Of a stretch of DNA of 6,383 nucleotides, positions 5,673 to 6,383 are shown piece by piece. Position numbers and translations under genes: made by a program. Source of the stretch: Gammaproteobacteria bacterium (lineage in GTDB: Bacteria; Pseudomonadota; Gammaproteobacteria; Eutrophobiales; Eutrophobiaceae); NCBI GenBank assembly GCA_014239225.1, contig JAAZZI010000045.1, positions 1-6,383 on the forward strand, read 5' to 3'. Each line of letters starts with the position of its first letter. Position 1 is the first letter of the stretch. The notes under the pieces are model-generated. The model had not been told where the DNA came from, made no database searches, and was given only the letters and a program-made list of their open reading frames with translations.

Positions 5673-5789
5673 TTAACTAACCTCTTCCTGAAAAAAAATA
5701 AATTAAGTTTAAAAAAATATAATTTTATGTTCTTATACCTACAATATTATAAAGACAGTAACTAAAAGAATAAAGAGGTAAAAAAAAAT
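5673..5789. promoter_or_regulatory. AT-rich divergent promoter region, lipoprotein gene / blc
   Basis: The 117 bp between the two divergent starts must hold both promoters. For the minus-strand genes, TTGTAG (5744-5739) and TATATT (5721-5716) have an ideal 17-nt spacing with 3/6 and 5/6 matches. For blc, TATTAT (5745-5750) or TATAAA (5748-5753) are good -10 elements without a clear -35. That could fit an alternative stationary-phase sigma factor, as for E. coli blc, but this is inference. AGAGG at 5774-5778 is the blc ribosome-binding site. Confidence 0.4.
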
Positions 5790-6320
5790 ATGATAGTACA
5801 TTTTAAAAAATATTTATTCATTTCATTCTGTCTTATGAATTTATTTGGCTGTAACACAACACCTACAGGTGTACGACCAATCTCAGATTTTGATATTCAT
5901 AAATATCTTGGAACATGGTATGAAATAGCGCGACTTGATCATAGCTTTGAGAAGGATTTAATTGAAGTTTATGCCAATTACACCCTTCGAGATGATGGCG
6001 GCATAAAGGTTGTAAATCGCGGCAAAAATAATGGTAACGGGAAATGGAAAGAAGCTATTGGTAAGGCTTACTTTATTAATGAAAAAAATATTGGAAGCCT
6101 AAAAGTTTCTTTCTTCTGGCCATTCTATGGTGGTTACCATATAGCAAAGTTAGATGAAGATTATACGATGGCGCTTATCGTTGGCCCCACCCTAAACTAC
6201 GCATGGATATTGTCCAGATCAGAAAACCCAAGTATGAAATTATGTGAAGAATATTTTGCAGCGGCCTCTCAGTTAGAAATTAAAAAAAATAAGTGGATCA
6301 AAATTAGAAATTGCATATAA
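5790..6320 (+). CDS. blc: Outer membrane lipoprotein Blc (bacterial lipocalin)
   Basis: This 176-residue protein is almost exactly the length of E. coli Blc. Its lipobox is LFGC with lipidated Cys21 and Asn at +2, consistent with outer-membrane sorting. The lipocalin signature G-x-W is GTW (41-43) inside YLGTWYEIARLDHSFE, nearly identical to the E. coli segment. Also conserved are LRDDGG (66-71), GKAYF (91-95), KVSFFWPFYGGY (105-116), the GP at 132-133, and WILSR (139-143), the third lipocalin motif. E. coli Blc binds fatty acids and lysophospholipids and is induced under sigma-S and envelope stress; a similar lipid-binding or repair role is likely here. Cys152 and Cys175 are two further Cys near the C-terminus. 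The ATG at 5790 is 11 nt after AGAGG, slightly long but acceptable, and gives a sensible signal peptide. No clear terminator is visible before the window ends. Confidence 0.95.
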   Translation: MIVHFKKYLFISFCLMNLFGCNTTPTGVRPISDFDIHKYLGTWYEIARLDHSFEKDLIEVYANYTLRDDGGIKVVNRGKNNGNGKWKEAIGKAYFINEKNIGSLKVSFFWPFYGGYHIAKLDEDYTMALIVGPTLNYAWILSRSENPSMKLCEEYFAAASQLEIKKNKWIKIRNCI

Positions 6321-6383
6321 CTACTCAATCAAGGCAATTCTATTAACACTTGTTCTAGATTTTTTCTAATAGTTTTGGGAGTT

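Noticed and set aside
6340..6372. CTATTA ... TAATAG inverted repeat after blc with a T-rich middle
   Set aside because: The arms are six A/T-rich bases with a 21-nt loop, and the T run is inside the loop rather than after the stem, so it does not fit a terminator.

Overview
The window looks like chromosomal DNA from an AT-rich Gram-negative proteobacterium, probably a gammaproteobacterium with respiratory metabolism of alcohols. The evidence is two outer-membrane-type lipoproteins with clear lipoboxes (one a close match to the bacterial lipocalin Blc), several Sec signal peptides, a periplasmic PQQ alcohol dehydrogenase and a c4-type dihaem cytochrome. The exact taxon cannot be read from the sequence. 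There is no transposase, integrase, CRISPR array, tRNA or rRNA.

Layout. (1) 1-1873, plus strand: an alpha/beta hydrolase whose N-terminus is interrupted by an in-frame stop, followed 13 nt later by an exported helical-repeat protein with a regular 40-residue period. (2) 1874-2119: a leader or regulatory region for the next gene, with a stem-loop, a repeated 9-mer able to pair with Shine-Dalgarno-like sequence, and a perfect 16-bp AT palindrome. (3) 2120-3808: a PQQ-dependent methanol/ethanol-family dehydrogenase with all active-site ligands, including the extra Asp associated with lanthanide use, closed by a strong terminator. (4) 3884-4523: a near-perfect inverted repeat, then a c4-like dihaem cytochrome c whose second haem lacks an obvious Met ligand. 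(5) 4551-5672, minus strand: a small lipoprotein with a duplicated 25-residue motif, then a periplasmic ankyrin-repeat protein. (6) 5790-6320, plus strand: Blc, divergent from the lipoprotein gene across a 117-bp AT-rich spacer.

How the genes may work together. The dehydrogenase and the cytochrome form a plausible periplasmic pair: alcohol oxidation at PQQ, with electrons passed to a c-type haem protein and then to a terminal oxidase. A terminator separates them, so they are probably transcribed independently. No PQQ synthesis genes, MxaJ-like protein or cytochrome cL are present here. The lipoprotein, ankyrin protein and Blc are all cell-envelope proteins, but no shared pathway is visible. 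No clear new multi-gene system was found. The best leads are the metal-site signature of the dehydrogenase, the missing Met ligand in the cytochrome, and two repeat proteins of unknown family.
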